From assembly GCF_000421345.1 (NCBI RefSeq), contig NZ_ATWV01000016.1, positions 1 through 55,675 of the forward strand: DNA of 55,675 bases, in the 5' to 3' direction. The stretch comes from Treponema bryantii NK4A124 (GTDB taxonomy: Bacteria; Spirochaetota; Spirochaetia; Treponematales; Treponemataceae). How positions within the stretch are numbered: the first letter of the stretch is position 1; the number at the start of each line of letters is the position of its first letter. The notes below the pieces were generated by a model. That model made no database searches. It was not told the origin of the DNA and was given only the letters and a program-made list of their open reading frames with translations. The translations under genes and the position numbers were made by a program. Below are positions 42,313 through 49,774 of the stretch, piece after piece.

Positions 42313-44226
42313 ATGTGCGGCATTGTCGGCTACGTTGGAAATAAAAATGCGACTTCGGTTTTGATTCGGGCGCTTAAAAAACTGGAATATCGCGGATATG
42401 ATTCTGCGGGAATTGCGGTTTATACAGGGGAAGAAATTGTTGTTCAGAAAGTAAAGGGAATGCTCAAAAATCTTTCTGAGAGAATTACCGGAGAAGTGAT
42501 TCCTGAAGGACTTAAGGGCAAGGAATATTCTGATTACGAAAATAAGCTTGCTCTTAAGACTGATGATTTTATTAAGGGCAACATTGGAATCGGCCATACC
42601 CGCTGGGCTACTCACGGTGAGCCAAGTGATTTGAACAGCCATCCTCACACAAACATGGACGGCACAATCTCTATCGTTCATAACGGTATCATCGAAAACT
42701 ATGCTGAGCTCAAGGCTAAGCTGCAGGCTCAGGGTGTTGTATTTAAATCTCAGACGGATACTGAAGTTGTTGTTCATCTTCTCGACCAGAAGTATAAGGC
42801 AAGCGGCGATATCTTTAAGGCTGTAATTGAGACTCTGCACGTGCTCGAAGGTTCTTATGCCCTCGGCGTAATCTGCAAAAACTATCCGGACCGTATTATT
42901 GCTGCCCGCAAGGAAAGTCCTCTTATCGTTGGTCTTGGAAAGGGTGAAAACTTTATTGCTTCTGATGTTCCTGCTATTCTTGAGCACACACGTGATGTTT
43001 ATTATCTTGGTGAGCGAGAGCTTGCTGTTTTGTATAACGACCATGTTGATCTCTTTAACTTTGAAGGTGAGAAAATCATTAAAGAGCCTAGTCATGTTGA
43101 ATGGGATATGGATGCAGCAACTAAGGGTGGTTACGAGCACTTTATGATTAAGGAAATCCATGAGCAGCCTAAGGGCCTTACTGATACTATGCGCCCTCGT
43201 ATTGTAAAGGATGCTTCTGGTAAGCCGGTTGATGTTTTCTTTGAAGAGAACAAGATGGATGATGCCTGGAAGACTGCTGACCGCGTTGTAATTACTGCCT
43301 GCGGTACTGCTTATCATGCGGGCGTTGTTGCTAAATATGCTTTTGAAAAGATTGCCCGTATGAAGGTTGATGTTGATGTTGCTTCTGAGTTCCGTTACCG
43401 CGACCCGATTCTGGACAAAAAAGATATCTTTATTGTAATTTCTCAGTCCGGTGAAACTGCCGACACTCTGAGCGCCCTTCGCCTTGCTAAGGAAAACGGC
43501 CTTAAGGTTGTTGCAATTACTAACTGCGTTGGTTCAACTGTAAGCCGTGAGGCAGATGATGTTATTTACACTCTGGCTGGCCCTGAAATTGCAGTTGCAT
43601 CTACTAAGGCTTATACAACCCAGCTTTTGTGTCTTTATCTGCTTGCCATTAAGGCTGGTAAGCTGCGCGGTACTTTATCTGATGAAGAGGCAACAAAGCT
43701 TTTGACTGAGCTTGAAGGTATTCCTGCAAAGATTCAGCAGATTCTTGATGGAAAAGAAGTTATTCAGAAATTTGCAGCACAGCAGTTCAATAAGGATAAG
43801 ATTTTCTATATCGGACGTCAGTTTGATTCGGCTACTTCTCTGGAAAGTGCCCTTAAGCTGAAAGAGGTAAGCTACATGCATTCCGAAGCTTTTGCTGCCG
43901 GAGAACTTAAGCATGGTCCTATTGCTTTGATTGACCCTCAGACTCTGGTTGTGGCAATTGCAAGTCAGCCTGCTCTCTACGACAAAATCGGTTCAAACAT
44001 GGTTGAGGTAAAGAGCCGAGGGGCAACAGTGCTTGTTATTACCCAGGATGAAAAGGCTTTTGAAGGCAAAACTGATGAAGTATTCAAGATCCCGGAGTGC
44101 TCAGATACTCTCGCATCAATCCTGACAGTAATCCCGGCCCAGCTTTTTGCATATTACTGTGCCGTACAGCGCGGCTTTGACCCGGATAAGCCAAGAAATC
44201 TTGCTAAGTCGGTAACTGTAGAATAA
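42313..44226 (+). CDS. glmS: GlmS, glutamine-fructose-6-phosphate aminotransferase
   Basis: 637 residues from ATG 42313, set by AAAGGAGA and by MCGIVGYVG, where Cys2 becomes the N-terminal nucleophile. The glutaminase (Ntn) domain is at 1-240, with GIGHTRWATHG. Two SIS domains follow, with SQSGETADTLSALR and the C-terminal end LAKSVTVE. It makes glucosamine-6-phosphate, the entry to UDP-GlcNAc and peptidoglycan. No glmS ribozyme is recognisable in the 77-base leader. A strong terminator follows. Confidence 0.96.
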   Translation: MCGIVGYVGNKNATSVLIRALKKLEYRGYDSAGIAVYTGEEIVVQKVKGMLKNLSERITGEVIPEGLKGKEYSDYENKLALKTDDFIKGNIGIGHTRWATHGEPSDLNSHPHTNMDGTISIVHNGIIENYAELKAKLQAQGVVFKSQTDTEVVVHLLDQKYKASGDIFKAVIETLHVLEGSYALGVICKNYPDRIIAARKESPLIVGLGKGENFIASDVPAILEHTRDVYYLGERELAVLYNDHVDLFNFEGEKIIKEPSHVEWDMDAATKGGYEHFMIKEIHEQPKGLTDTMRPRIVKDASGKPVDVFFEENKMDDAWKTADRVVITACGTAYHAGVVAKYAFEKIARMKVDVDVASEFRYRDPILDKKDIFIVISQSGETADTLSALRLAKENGLKVVAITNCVGSTVSREADDVIYTLAGPEIAVASTKAYTTQLLCLYLLAIKAGKLRGTLSDEEATKLLTELEGIPAKIQQILDGKEVIQKFAAQQFNKDKIFYIGRQFDSATSLESALKLKEVSYMHSEAFAAGELKHGPIALIDPQTLVVAIASQPALYDKIGSNMVEVKSRGATVLVITQDEKAFEGKTDEVFKIPECSDTLASILTVIPAQLFAYYCAVQRGFDPDKPRNLAKSVTVE

Positions 44227-44233
44227 AACAAAA

Positions 44234-44261
44234 AACCAGTCGCTGTGCGACTGGTTTTTTT
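44234..44261 (+). terminator. rho-independent terminator of glmS
   Basis: AACCAGTCGC (44234-44243), TGT loop, GCGACTGGTT (44247-44256), then a T-run. Confidence 0.9.
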
Positions 44262-44278
44262 ATCGTTACGAAACTATC

Positions 44279-44301
44279 TGGGCCATCTTGGACTTGAACT
44301 A
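44279..44301 (-). repeat. tRNA 3'-end copy 2 (putative att scar)
   Basis: On the minus strand it reads AGTTCAAGTCCAAGATGGCCCA, equal to the T-loop and acceptor 3' strand of the intact tRNA at 44760-44832 except for T-stem changes. It ends the outer unit of a tandem duplication of about 240 bp. Confidence 0.65.
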
Positions 44302-44525
44302 AATCTATACAATTCACAGCGAATAATTATCCTTAGTTACTGTAGTTTAGAACGTTTCTAGCTCTTAATCAACAGTAATTATCGTTAATTTGTGGCTTTA
44401 CTTTTCACTTTACATTGGGAATTTTAAAGCACTTAACATTTTGCTTAACATTTTTGTAAGCTGCTAAGTGCCGGAGGGCATTAAAAAAGGATTTATAACT
44501 CAAATGAATTATAAATCCTGAAAGA

Positions 44526-44548
44526 TGGGCCATGTCGGACTTGAACCA
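44526..44548 (-). repeat. tRNA 3'-end copy 1 (putative att scar)
   Basis: On the minus strand it reads GGTTCAAGTCCGACATGGCCCA, again the T-loop and acceptor 3' strand of the neighbouring tRNA with a different T-stem. Confidence 0.65.
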
Positions 44549-44716
44549 AAATGACCAATCTATTTACAAATATTAAGCGTTATTTATTGTATATTAGCTT
44601 GTATTTTGGAGTTAATCAACGGTATTTATAGATATTTATAGGCTTAACAAATTAATTAACATCTGGCACTTAACATTTTGCTTAACATTTTTTTAAACAT
44701 GTAAAATGCTGCGGGT

Positions 44717-44758
44717 ATTAAAAAAGGATTTACAAAAAAAATTGTAAATCCTTAAAAA
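44717..44758 (-). terminator. terminator of the tRNA transcript
   Basis: On the minus strand, the stem AAGGATTTACA/TGTAAATCCTT with an A/T-rich loop lies directly after the tRNA 3' end and is followed by T-rich sequence. A second, similar stem lies at 44489-44522. Confidence 0.65.
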
Positions 44759-44759
44759 A

Positions 44760-44832
44760 TGGGCCATCAAAGACTTGAACTTTGGACCAAAGGATTATGA
44801 GTCCTCTGCTCTAACCACTGAGCTAATGGCCC
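44760..44832 (-). tRNA. tRNA with CAU anticodon (tRNA-Met elongator or tRNA-Ile2)
   Basis: A 73-base gene with a full cloverleaf. The acceptor arm is GGGCCAT/ATGGCCC with discriminator A, and the D-arm AGCTCAGTGGTTAGAGC. The anticodon arm is GAGGA-CTCATAA-TCCTT (anticodon CAT), and the T-arm CAAAG-TTCAAGT-CTTTG. CCA is not encoded. Met elongator and lysidine-modified Ile2 tRNAs share this anticodon. The acceptor stem is GGGCCAT rather than the initiator type, so an initiator tRNA is unlikely. A promoter lies 16 bases upstream of the tRNA 5' end. Confidence 0.92.
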
Positions 44833-44848
44833 GAAAATGATGTAAACT

Positions 44849-44877
44849 AATATATCATAAATCGGGGCTTGTGACAA
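44849..44877 (-). promoter_or_regulatory. promoter of the tRNA gene
   Basis: On the minus strand: TTGTCA, a 17-base spacer and TATATT, 16 bases before the tRNA 5' end. Confidence 0.65.
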
Positions 44878-44909
44878 TATAGCCTGATTTTCTTAAATAT
44901 ATGAATTAA

Positions 44910-45566
44910 TTATTTTTGCGTTTTTTTAATTTCTTCTTCTCGCTTTAATCTGTAATTCTCTTTTTTAGTTTCAATATAATCGTTGATAAATTGCTGTTCT
45001 TCTTTTTCAAGGGTACTATAACCTGTTAAAAATTTTGAATACATTTTTGCGCGCTCATAAAGCTGTGGATCAAAGTCATCTTTGTTATAGTGATTTCCAC
45101 TTAAAAGATACTGCAATGATACATCTAATTTATCAGCAATTCGCGGAAGAACATCTTCTGGTAGATTCGCTTTTCCACAAACCCAGTTGGAAATGATTTC
45201 ATACTCAACAATATCAGCTAAATATTTTTTATATAGAGTTTGTATGTCAGAACATGTATCATCATAATCTTGTATAAGATATTTATGTATTCTATCAAAT
45301 ATACTTCTACGACTGTATGGATTATTTGTAGTATTATCTACATTTGCATTTTCATATTGTTCACCATAAACAAGCCAGTCGAGAGAAACATTCATAAATT
45401 GTGCAACCTTAGCTACTAATTCAACAGAAGGTATAACATTTTTTGATTTCCAGGTACCAATAGTTGAGTTAGGAATATCTGTTAATGAACAGAATTGCCG
45501 TCGGCTAAGCCCTTTTTCTTTGAGGTAATTATCTAAAATTTCTACAAATTCAATGCCATCTCGCAT
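44910..45566 (-). CDS. double helix-turn-helix (XRE-type) regulator
   Basis: A 218-residue protein. The first XRE HTH is at about 8-68 (LSRRQFCSLTDIPNSTIGTW then NVSLDWLVYGEQ). A second, more divergent copy is at about 115-160 (DIVEYEIISNWVCGKANLPE then LDVSLQYLLSGNHY). A charged C-terminal tail follows. It is likely the island's repressor: it is divergent from the small HTH gene and a palindrome lies between them. Neighbouring genes are replication and partition functions, as in plasmid or phage control regions. The start has only a weak ribosome-binding site. Confidence 0.75.
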   Translation of the reverse strand: MRDGIEFVEILDNYLKEKGLSRRQFCSLTDIPNSTIGTWKSKNVIPSVELVAKVAQFMNVSLDWLVYGEQYENANVDNTTNNPYSRRSIFDRIHKYLIQDYDDTCSDIQTLYKKYLADIVEYEIISNWVCGKANLPEDVLPRIADKLDVSLQYLLSGNHYNKDDFDPQLYERAKMYSKFLTGYSTLEKEEQQFINDYIETKKENYRLKREEEIKKTQK

Positions 45567-45573
45567 AATTTTC

Positions 45574-45602
45574 TTGACAGATTAGAAGACTAATACTATA
45601 TT
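45574..45602 (+). promoter_or_regulatory. strong promoter of the accessory-island operon
   Basis: TTGACA (45574-45579), an exact 17-base spacer and TATATT (45597-45602), a near-consensus sigma70-type promoter reading toward the replication/partition genes. Confidence 0.75.
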
Positions 45603-45611
45603 ATTTATATG

Positions 45612-45625
45612 TTCGTTATAACGAA
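45612..45625. promoter_or_regulatory. palindromic operator TTCGTTATAACGAA
   Basis: A perfect 14-bp palindrome starting 10 bases after the -10 box of the rightward promoter and within the promoter region of the divergent regulator gene. This position suits a repressor binding site for the double-HTH protein. Confidence 0.6.
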
Positions 45626-45724
45626 TGGTATTAAATATCACTTAGCGTTATTACGGACATACCAATAATTATCATGCCTGTTAGGTCGTGATTATTAGTT
45701 AATGCTTGTTTAATTATTATAACA

Positions 45725-45773
45725 CAAAACTGCGAGTTTTGTAATATCCCAACATTACTCGCAGGAAAGGAGG
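45725..45773 (+). promoter_or_regulatory. leader with two mutually exclusive hairpins before the small HTH gene
   Basis: Hairpin A pairs CAAAACT (45725-45731) with AGTTTTG (45735-45741). Hairpin B pairs CTGCGAG (45730-45736) with CTCGCAG (45758-45764) and ends directly at the Shine-Dalgarno GGAAAGGAGG (45764-45773). The two share bases 45730-45736, so only one can form at a time. Confidence 0.45.
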
Positions 45774-45777
45774 CCAA

Positions 45778-46194
45778 ATGTCTAATGTTGACCTGGACGT
45801 CAAAGTTCTTATGGTTCAGCAAGAAAGAGAAGCTCGTGATATACAGGAGCTTAAGGAGAGTATTAGTAAAATACTCTCAGCTTTAGTGGATCGCAATGAA
45901 ATTCCAGAATGGTTAACGCTCGAACAGGCAGTAAAATTGAAAGGAGGAAGTGCGCTTAACACGGTCAAGAATAATATCTGGCTTAGACCAGGTGCAATTA
46001 ACCCTCAGCTCCATCGTTATTGTGGAGGCCGTTTGGTTTATAACCGCGACGAAGTTGTACTTCCATGGCTGCGAGTCACAGATGAGAATTTACGCGATTA
46101 CTTAACCCACACGTGCGGAATCTCTAGTATTCCAGCTGAACTGGAAGCAAAATTGCGAAAAGCAGAAATGCGAATTGGAGTAGAAAATGCTTGA
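45778..46194 (+). CDS. small HTH/excisionase-like DNA-binding protein
   Basis: A 138-residue protein. Residues 1-40 are a helical, charged region. Residues about 44-105 look like an excisionase/MerR-type winged helix: EWLTLEQAVKLKGG, then RPGAINPQLHRYCGGRLVYNRDEVVLPWL, the usual pattern ending in a basic wing. It has an excellent Shine-Dalgarno (GGAAAGGAGG) and is the first gene of the rightward transcript. It could serve as excisionase, repressor or replication accessory protein. No integrase is present in the window. Confidence 0.55.
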   Translation: MSNVDLDVKVLMVQQEREARDIQELKESISKILSALVDRNEIPEWLTLEQAVKLKGGSALNTVKNNIWLRPGAINPQLHRYCGGRLVYNRDEVVLPWLRVTDENLRDYLTHTCGISSIPAELEAKLRKAEMRIGVENA

Positions 46195-46203
46195 AAAAAC
46201 AGA

Positions 46204-46233
46204 AAAGTCCTTATGCTGCAACATAAGGACTTT
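46204..46233. terminator. 12-bp perfect stem-loop after the small HTH gene
   Basis: AAAGTCCTTATG, CTGCAA loop, CATAAGGACTTT. On the minus strand it is followed by TTCTGTTTTTT. On the plus strand only a weak T-run follows, so it may be a partial terminator or an mRNA processing site within the operon. Confidence 0.5.
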
Positions 46234-46359
46234 AGATAATGATAATTTTAGAAATTGCGTTAAAACTTATCATCAAGTAAATTATATCACTAATAAATTT
46301 CTTTTTCCACATAAAAAAAATTGTGATTCTTGCTGATGGTATTTCACTTAGGAGGAATC

Positions 46360-47523
46360 ATGAACAATACAAAAGATGACAACGAGAAAGATGTTAAGCT
46401 CATCAACAAATCCAGAATGCAGAATGATTTTCTTGTTGTCGCAAATAAAGGTTTTATCAGAGATACGCGGCTTTCACTCAAGGAAAAAGGAATTCTGACT
46501 CTGTTATTGACGAATAACGCTGACTGGGTAATTCATCTCAGCGAAGTGGTCCACCATTCTAGCGACGGTATTACATCCCTCGCTTCGGGCTTTAAAAGAC
46601 TCATCGATCTGAAATATATGAAAAAAGAGATCACGAGAAATGATAAGGGCCACTTCAAGGGGACTACATATTACATATATGACAGACCTTATGATGGTTC
46701 AGAGATTATTTTTTATTCTAGACCTGACCAGAAAAAGTCTACAGAAGAAGAACTGAATTCTGATAATCCAGAGCAGGAAACCCCGAATGCGGAAATTCCA
46801 GTTTCGGATAGTCCGAATTGCGAACCTCCAGATGCCGATTGTCCGAAAACCGCGAATGGCATTATAACTAATATTAATTTTAAAGAAAAAGAATCTAAAC
46901 AAACTAACCTTGAGCATCCTGCCTCAGAAGAAGTTGAAGAAGTTAGTGTGTCAGAAATTATTAAATCATTAAAAGAATTATTCGATGGAAAATATCCGTT
47001 TCCTGATAATTTTGACAAAGATGTTTTAGCTTTAATTCGTGAGTCTAACATTGATGATGACAATAGAGAATCTTACTTACGGTATGTTTTTGAGAGGGCA
47101 AAACAGGAAAAAGTTAAAAAATCGTTTGTAGGATTATATTACACAATGGCATTGTCTGATTCTGTTGTTACTGATTTCAAGAATTCTAATTTTATAAACA
47201 AAAATGCTGAAAAAAAGAATGAGCCTGTTATTGAATATATAACTTGCCCTATCTGTGGTTCGCAGGTCGCGAAATACGGCAATGAATGTCCTACATGTCG
47301 CACTGAGGTACGAGTGCTCCAGGATCATGAGTCTGATGAATTTATTGTTGCTAGAAAAGTATGGAGCATGTCCCCTGAAAAGAAAGACGCTTTTGAGCAG
47401 GCTCGTTCAGATTACGAGATATCTGTTAAAGCAAAAACTGGCAGAACATTTGTGACGTCTGGAGAATATCATGAATTCTGGAGGGATTATGGATTGTTGA
47501 ATCAGGAGGTAACAAATGAATAA
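46360..47523 (+). CDS. replication-initiator-like protein with winged HTH and zinc ribbon
   Basis: 387 residues from ATG 46360, with AGGAGG 7 bases upstream; an in-frame ATG at 46330 is less likely. Residues 15-105 form a winged-helix domain (TRLSLKEKGILTLLLTNNADWVIHLSEV then TTYYIYDRP) typical of replisome-organiser/RepA-like proteins of plasmids and integrative elements. An acidic, Pro-rich linker follows. The C-terminal half holds a helical DnaD-like segment and a zinc ribbon, CPICGSQ...CPTCRT. It probably binds an origin. It overlaps parB by 8 bases (translational coupling). Confidence 0.65.
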   Translation: MNNTKDDNEKDVKLINKSRMQNDFLVVANKGFIRDTRLSLKEKGILTLLLTNNADWVIHLSEVVHHSSDGITSLASGFKRLIDLKYMKKEITRNDKGHFKGTTYYIYDRPYDGSEIIFYSRPDQKKSTEEELNSDNPEQETPNAEIPVSDSPNCEPPDADCPKTANGIITNINFKEKESKQTNLEHPASEEVEEVSVSEIIKSLKELFDGKYPFPDNFDKDVLALIRESNIDDDNRESYLRYVFERAKQEKVKKSFVGLYYTMALSDSVVTDFKNSNFINKNAEKKNEPVIEYITCPICGSQVAKYGNECPTCRTEVRVLQDHESDEFIVARKVWSMSPEKKDAFEQARSDYEISVKAKTGRTFVTSGEYHEFWRDYGLLNQEVTNE

Positions 47524-48286
47524 ATTCAAAAATACTTTGAACGTTGTTAAAGAGCATACTGCAAAAATTATAAAGAGTGCAGAGACTCTCGCTAATGCAA
47601 AAAAGACAGATGAAGTTGTTCTTCTGCCATTATCATTAATAAATCGGACTACAGAACCATTCGTGTCTCTGAATCCTGTTGACGAAGCTCAGCGTTTGCG
47701 TCTTGAAGATTCAATCAAGAAAGTCGGACTTCTGAAAAGTAATCCAGTAATCATCTGGCGTCGCAAGAATGGTAAAAAGACAGATCTTGTACTCATTGAA
47801 GGATTCTCGAGATGTGCCGTTGCAAAGAAATTAGGTATCGCTAATGTATATTGTATTATTAAAGAATTTAAGGATGCTGAAGAAGCAGAAGAAGCTGCTA
47901 GATTCAATGAATACGCTAGACGGCATGATGATGCAAAGTCCCTGTACCAGCAGTTTGAGAAATTGAATTTAGTAGAGTTAAAAAAAGAACCTGGTCGTCT
48001 TAACGAAGTTGTCGCAAAACAGCTAGGAATATCTGCCCATAATGCTCATAAGCTCCTTCAGATAAATGCCAAGGCCTCTGATGAAGTAAAGACTGCATTA
48101 CGTGATGGAACTATCTCTACAGCAAGCGCATTCCAATCTGTTGCTAAAGAGAAAAAATATTCGCCAAAAGATAAGGCATTCATACAGGGGGTTGAATTCT
48201 GTCTTAAGCATATCAAAGAAAAAAAATCTCCCGACGAAATTATCAAAATGGCCAATGATTCTATTAATAAGGCGGTAATGAAATGA
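47516..48286 (+). CDS. ParB/RepB-family partition protein
   Basis: A 256-residue protein with the ParB N-terminal nuclease-like domain (about 35-130) and a GFSRCAVAKKLGIANVYCII box. It is followed by a helical HTH domain (LNEVVAKQLGISAHNAHKLL). ParB binds parS and in most systems works with a ParA ATPase, but no ParA gene is present in the window. The gene is coupled to the upstream initiator gene and to the downstream HU-domain gene by an ATGA overlap. Two parS-like 18-bp palindromes lie 1.0-1.4 kb downstream. Confidence 0.82.
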   Translation: MNKFKNTLNVVKEHTAKIIKSAETLANAKKTDEVVLLPLSLINRTTEPFVSLNPVDEAQRLRLEDSIKKVGLLKSNPVIIWRRKNGKKTDLVLIEGFSRCAVAKKLGIANVYCIIKEFKDAEEAEEAARFNEYARRHDDAKSLYQQFEKLNLVELKKEPGRLNEVVAKQLGISAHNAHKLLQINAKASDEVKTALRDGTISTASAFQSVAKEKKYSPKDKAFIQGVEFCLKHIKEKKSPDEIIKMANDSINKAVMK

Positions 48287-49080
48287 ATATAAATAAAGAA
48301 AATATCTGTGAGTTAGTTTATAACTCTATTAATCAATCATTAAGACATGGGGAACGAAGTTTTGATTATTCTCATTCGAAGATATCAACAATCGTAGATG
48401 AATTGTTTTTTGTTTTGGGTCAACAATTGAAAAATCAAAATTCAGTAGAAATCAGAGGATTCGGGCGATTTTCAATTGAAGAATCAAAAGTTAAAAAAGG
48501 TAGAAACTTTAAGACAGGAGAATCAATTCTCATTCCTTCTAAGAAAAGAATTAGATTTAAGCCTTCTCCAGCATTATATGAACCGATTACACAAAAAATC
48601 ATATGCGAAAATGAATTAAACTGTCCATCAAGGATTTCAACAATCATTAAAAAAGATCAACTGCCTATAAGAATCTGCAGGTACTATTACCGATGTCCTT
48701 CGAGGACTCCTGATTTATTTCAGAATGATCCGAAGTTCTCAAAATATGCAAGAGTATTAAATGTAACAACAGGAGAACTCGTAAGAGCAAAGAAGATTAA
48801 CTCAGAAAAAGTTCAAATGTTAGGAAAACCTCTGGTGATAATCTACTGCGAAACGAAGCCCGAATGTCAGAAGATTAAGTTTCCTCATTATTTTATAATA
48901 ACTTTTGAAAAAGATTTAGTTTGCCCAAATTTTAATTCTGGTCCTTCGGAGGTATCGTTTAATAATCAGTTAAAAAAATGCTATGTTCGTAATTCATATC
49001 TCGATTACGAATTTAATATTCATCAGCCTGTTTTCAAAAATGATGAAGTCTTAAAAATCTTGTTGAATGCACGATTTTAA
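48283..49080 (+). CDS. HU/IHF-domain protein with long C-terminal extension
   Basis: A 265-residue protein. Residues about 1-100 match the HU/IHF fold: ELVYNSINQSL, VEIRGFGRFSIEE, KKGRNFKTGESILIPSKKRIRFKPS, which is the DNA-bending arm and signature. The remaining roughly 165 residues have no family I recognise and include several cysteines and a RICRYYYRCPSRTPDLF stretch that could bind metal. HU/IHF aids replication initiation and recombination in many mobile elements. It is translationally coupled to parB by an ATGA overlap. Confidence 0.75.
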   Translation: MNINKENICELVYNSINQSLRHGERSFDYSHSKISTIVDELFFVLGQQLKNQNSVEIRGFGRFSIEESKVKKGRNFKTGESILIPSKKRIRFKPSPALYEPITQKIICENELNCPSRISTIIKKDQLPIRICRYYYRCPSRTPDLFQNDPKFSKYARVLNVTTGELVRAKKINSEKVQMLGKPLVIIYCETKPECQKIKFPHYFIITFEKDLVCPNFNSGPSEVSFNNQLKKCYVRNSYLDYEFNIHQPVFKNDEVLKILLNARF

Positions 49081-49286
49081 TTATTTCAAAAATAATAGCA
49101 GCAGCAGTTGTTACAGCAGTTCTTAAATCTAGATAATTCTTTTTTTTCACCACCAGTGAATGACATTATCAATGATACTGTTTGTCCTAGCTGGATGGTG
49201 TCAAAAAAAATAAAAACTCCACTTCGTATTTTCTTCCATTTGATAGTTTTTACAGTATTAGTCTTTATATATTACTGGTGAAAAAA

Positions 49287-49304
49287 TGTTTCATGAATGA
49301 AACG
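49287..49304. promoter_or_regulatory. parS-like site 1 (TGTTTCATGAATGAAACG)
   Basis: The left arm TGTTTCA and right arm TGAAAC equal the arms of the bacterial parS consensus (TGTTTCACGTGAAACA), but the centre differs and the site is two bases longer. It is downstream of parB. Confidence 0.55.
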
Positions 49305-49588
49305 CATTAAAACATGCTTAGTTCTCCCCTAAAAAAATGAGAAAAACTATATTTACGACAAAATATATAGAAGAAAATCAAATAACTTAAGTATCTCAAT
49401 ATGAGGAAGTTAGGCAAATAATAGAAAAATAAGGGGTGGTAAGTCCTTCATATAGAGAAACATAATTCAAAAAAGATAGAAAAATCTACCACGAAAAGAA
49501 AAAGTGATGCCAATATAATACGCACAGAGAGAACGACTTAGCGGCATTGTGTATCATATTCTTTATCTTGCCTAAGGAAATAATTAAT

Positions 49589-49654
49589 ATACCAGGTGTC
49601 TTTATAAAGTTTGAATATAACTCTGTTTACAGAGTTATTCCTGGTATTTTTTTT
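49589..49654 (+). terminator. large bipartite terminator/attenuator hairpin
   Basis: The outer stem is ATACCAGG (49589-49596) and CCTGGTAT (49640-49647). The inner perfect stem is ATAACTCTGT/ACAGAGTTAT (49617-49638). A T-run (49648-49654) follows at once. It would stop transcripts coming from the partition operon before the helicase gene. Confidence 0.75.
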
Positions 49655-49669
49655 CTCTCGAAGATTGAA

Positions 49670-49687
49670 TGTTTCATGCATGAAACA
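49670..49687. promoter_or_regulatory. parS-like site 2 (TGTTTCATGCATGAAACA)
   Basis: A perfect 18-bp palindrome. The arms TGTTTCA/TGAAACA are those of the parS consensus around a TGCA centre instead of CG. It lies between the terminator and the helicase promoter. Confidence 0.6.
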
Positions 49688-49774
49688 AAAATTTCCTGCT
49701 TTCAAAAAAGTTTCAGCCATAGTCTTCTGAACTGTGTTATAATAAAAATACATTCAGTAGCATGTGGTAAATAT

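Larger units (their letters stand above)
44280..44760 (-). repeat. two tandem units of about 240 bp downstream of the tRNA
   Basis: The tRNA-end copies start at 44280, 44527 and 44761, giving spacings of 247 and 234 bases. Each unit also holds a conserved CACTTAACATTTTGCTTAAC block (near 44428 and 44663), a TTAATCAACRG block, and a terminator-like AAGGATTTA...TAAATCCT stem. No open reading frame of note lies inside. The region fits remnants of integrative elements inserted at the tRNA 3' end. Confidence 0.6.
49081..49774 (+). promoter_or_regulatory. 694-base non-coding control region (parS-like sites, inverted repeats, terminator, promoter)
   Basis: No convincing gene fits between the HU-domain gene and the helicase gene. 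The stretch contains inverted TTTTTTCACC...AGT (near 49140-49157) and ACTGGTGAAAAAA (49274-49286), two parS-like palindromes, a strong hairpin terminator, and a TATAAT (49738-49743) before the helicase ATG. It is a candidate replication/partition region. Confidence 0.45.

Noticed and set aside
42109-43317. 402-residue minus-strand open frame opposite glmS and the mnmE end
   Set aside because: It is the antisense of two clear housekeeping genes.
46204-46233. strong rho-independent terminator that splits the island operon
   Set aside because: The stem is good, but no T-run follows on the plus strand, so full termination is doubtful.
49547-49774. 76-residue N-terminal extension of the helicase
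   Set aside because: It would run through a strong terminator hairpin, a parS-like palindrome and the -10 box, and has a low-complexity hydrophobic composition.
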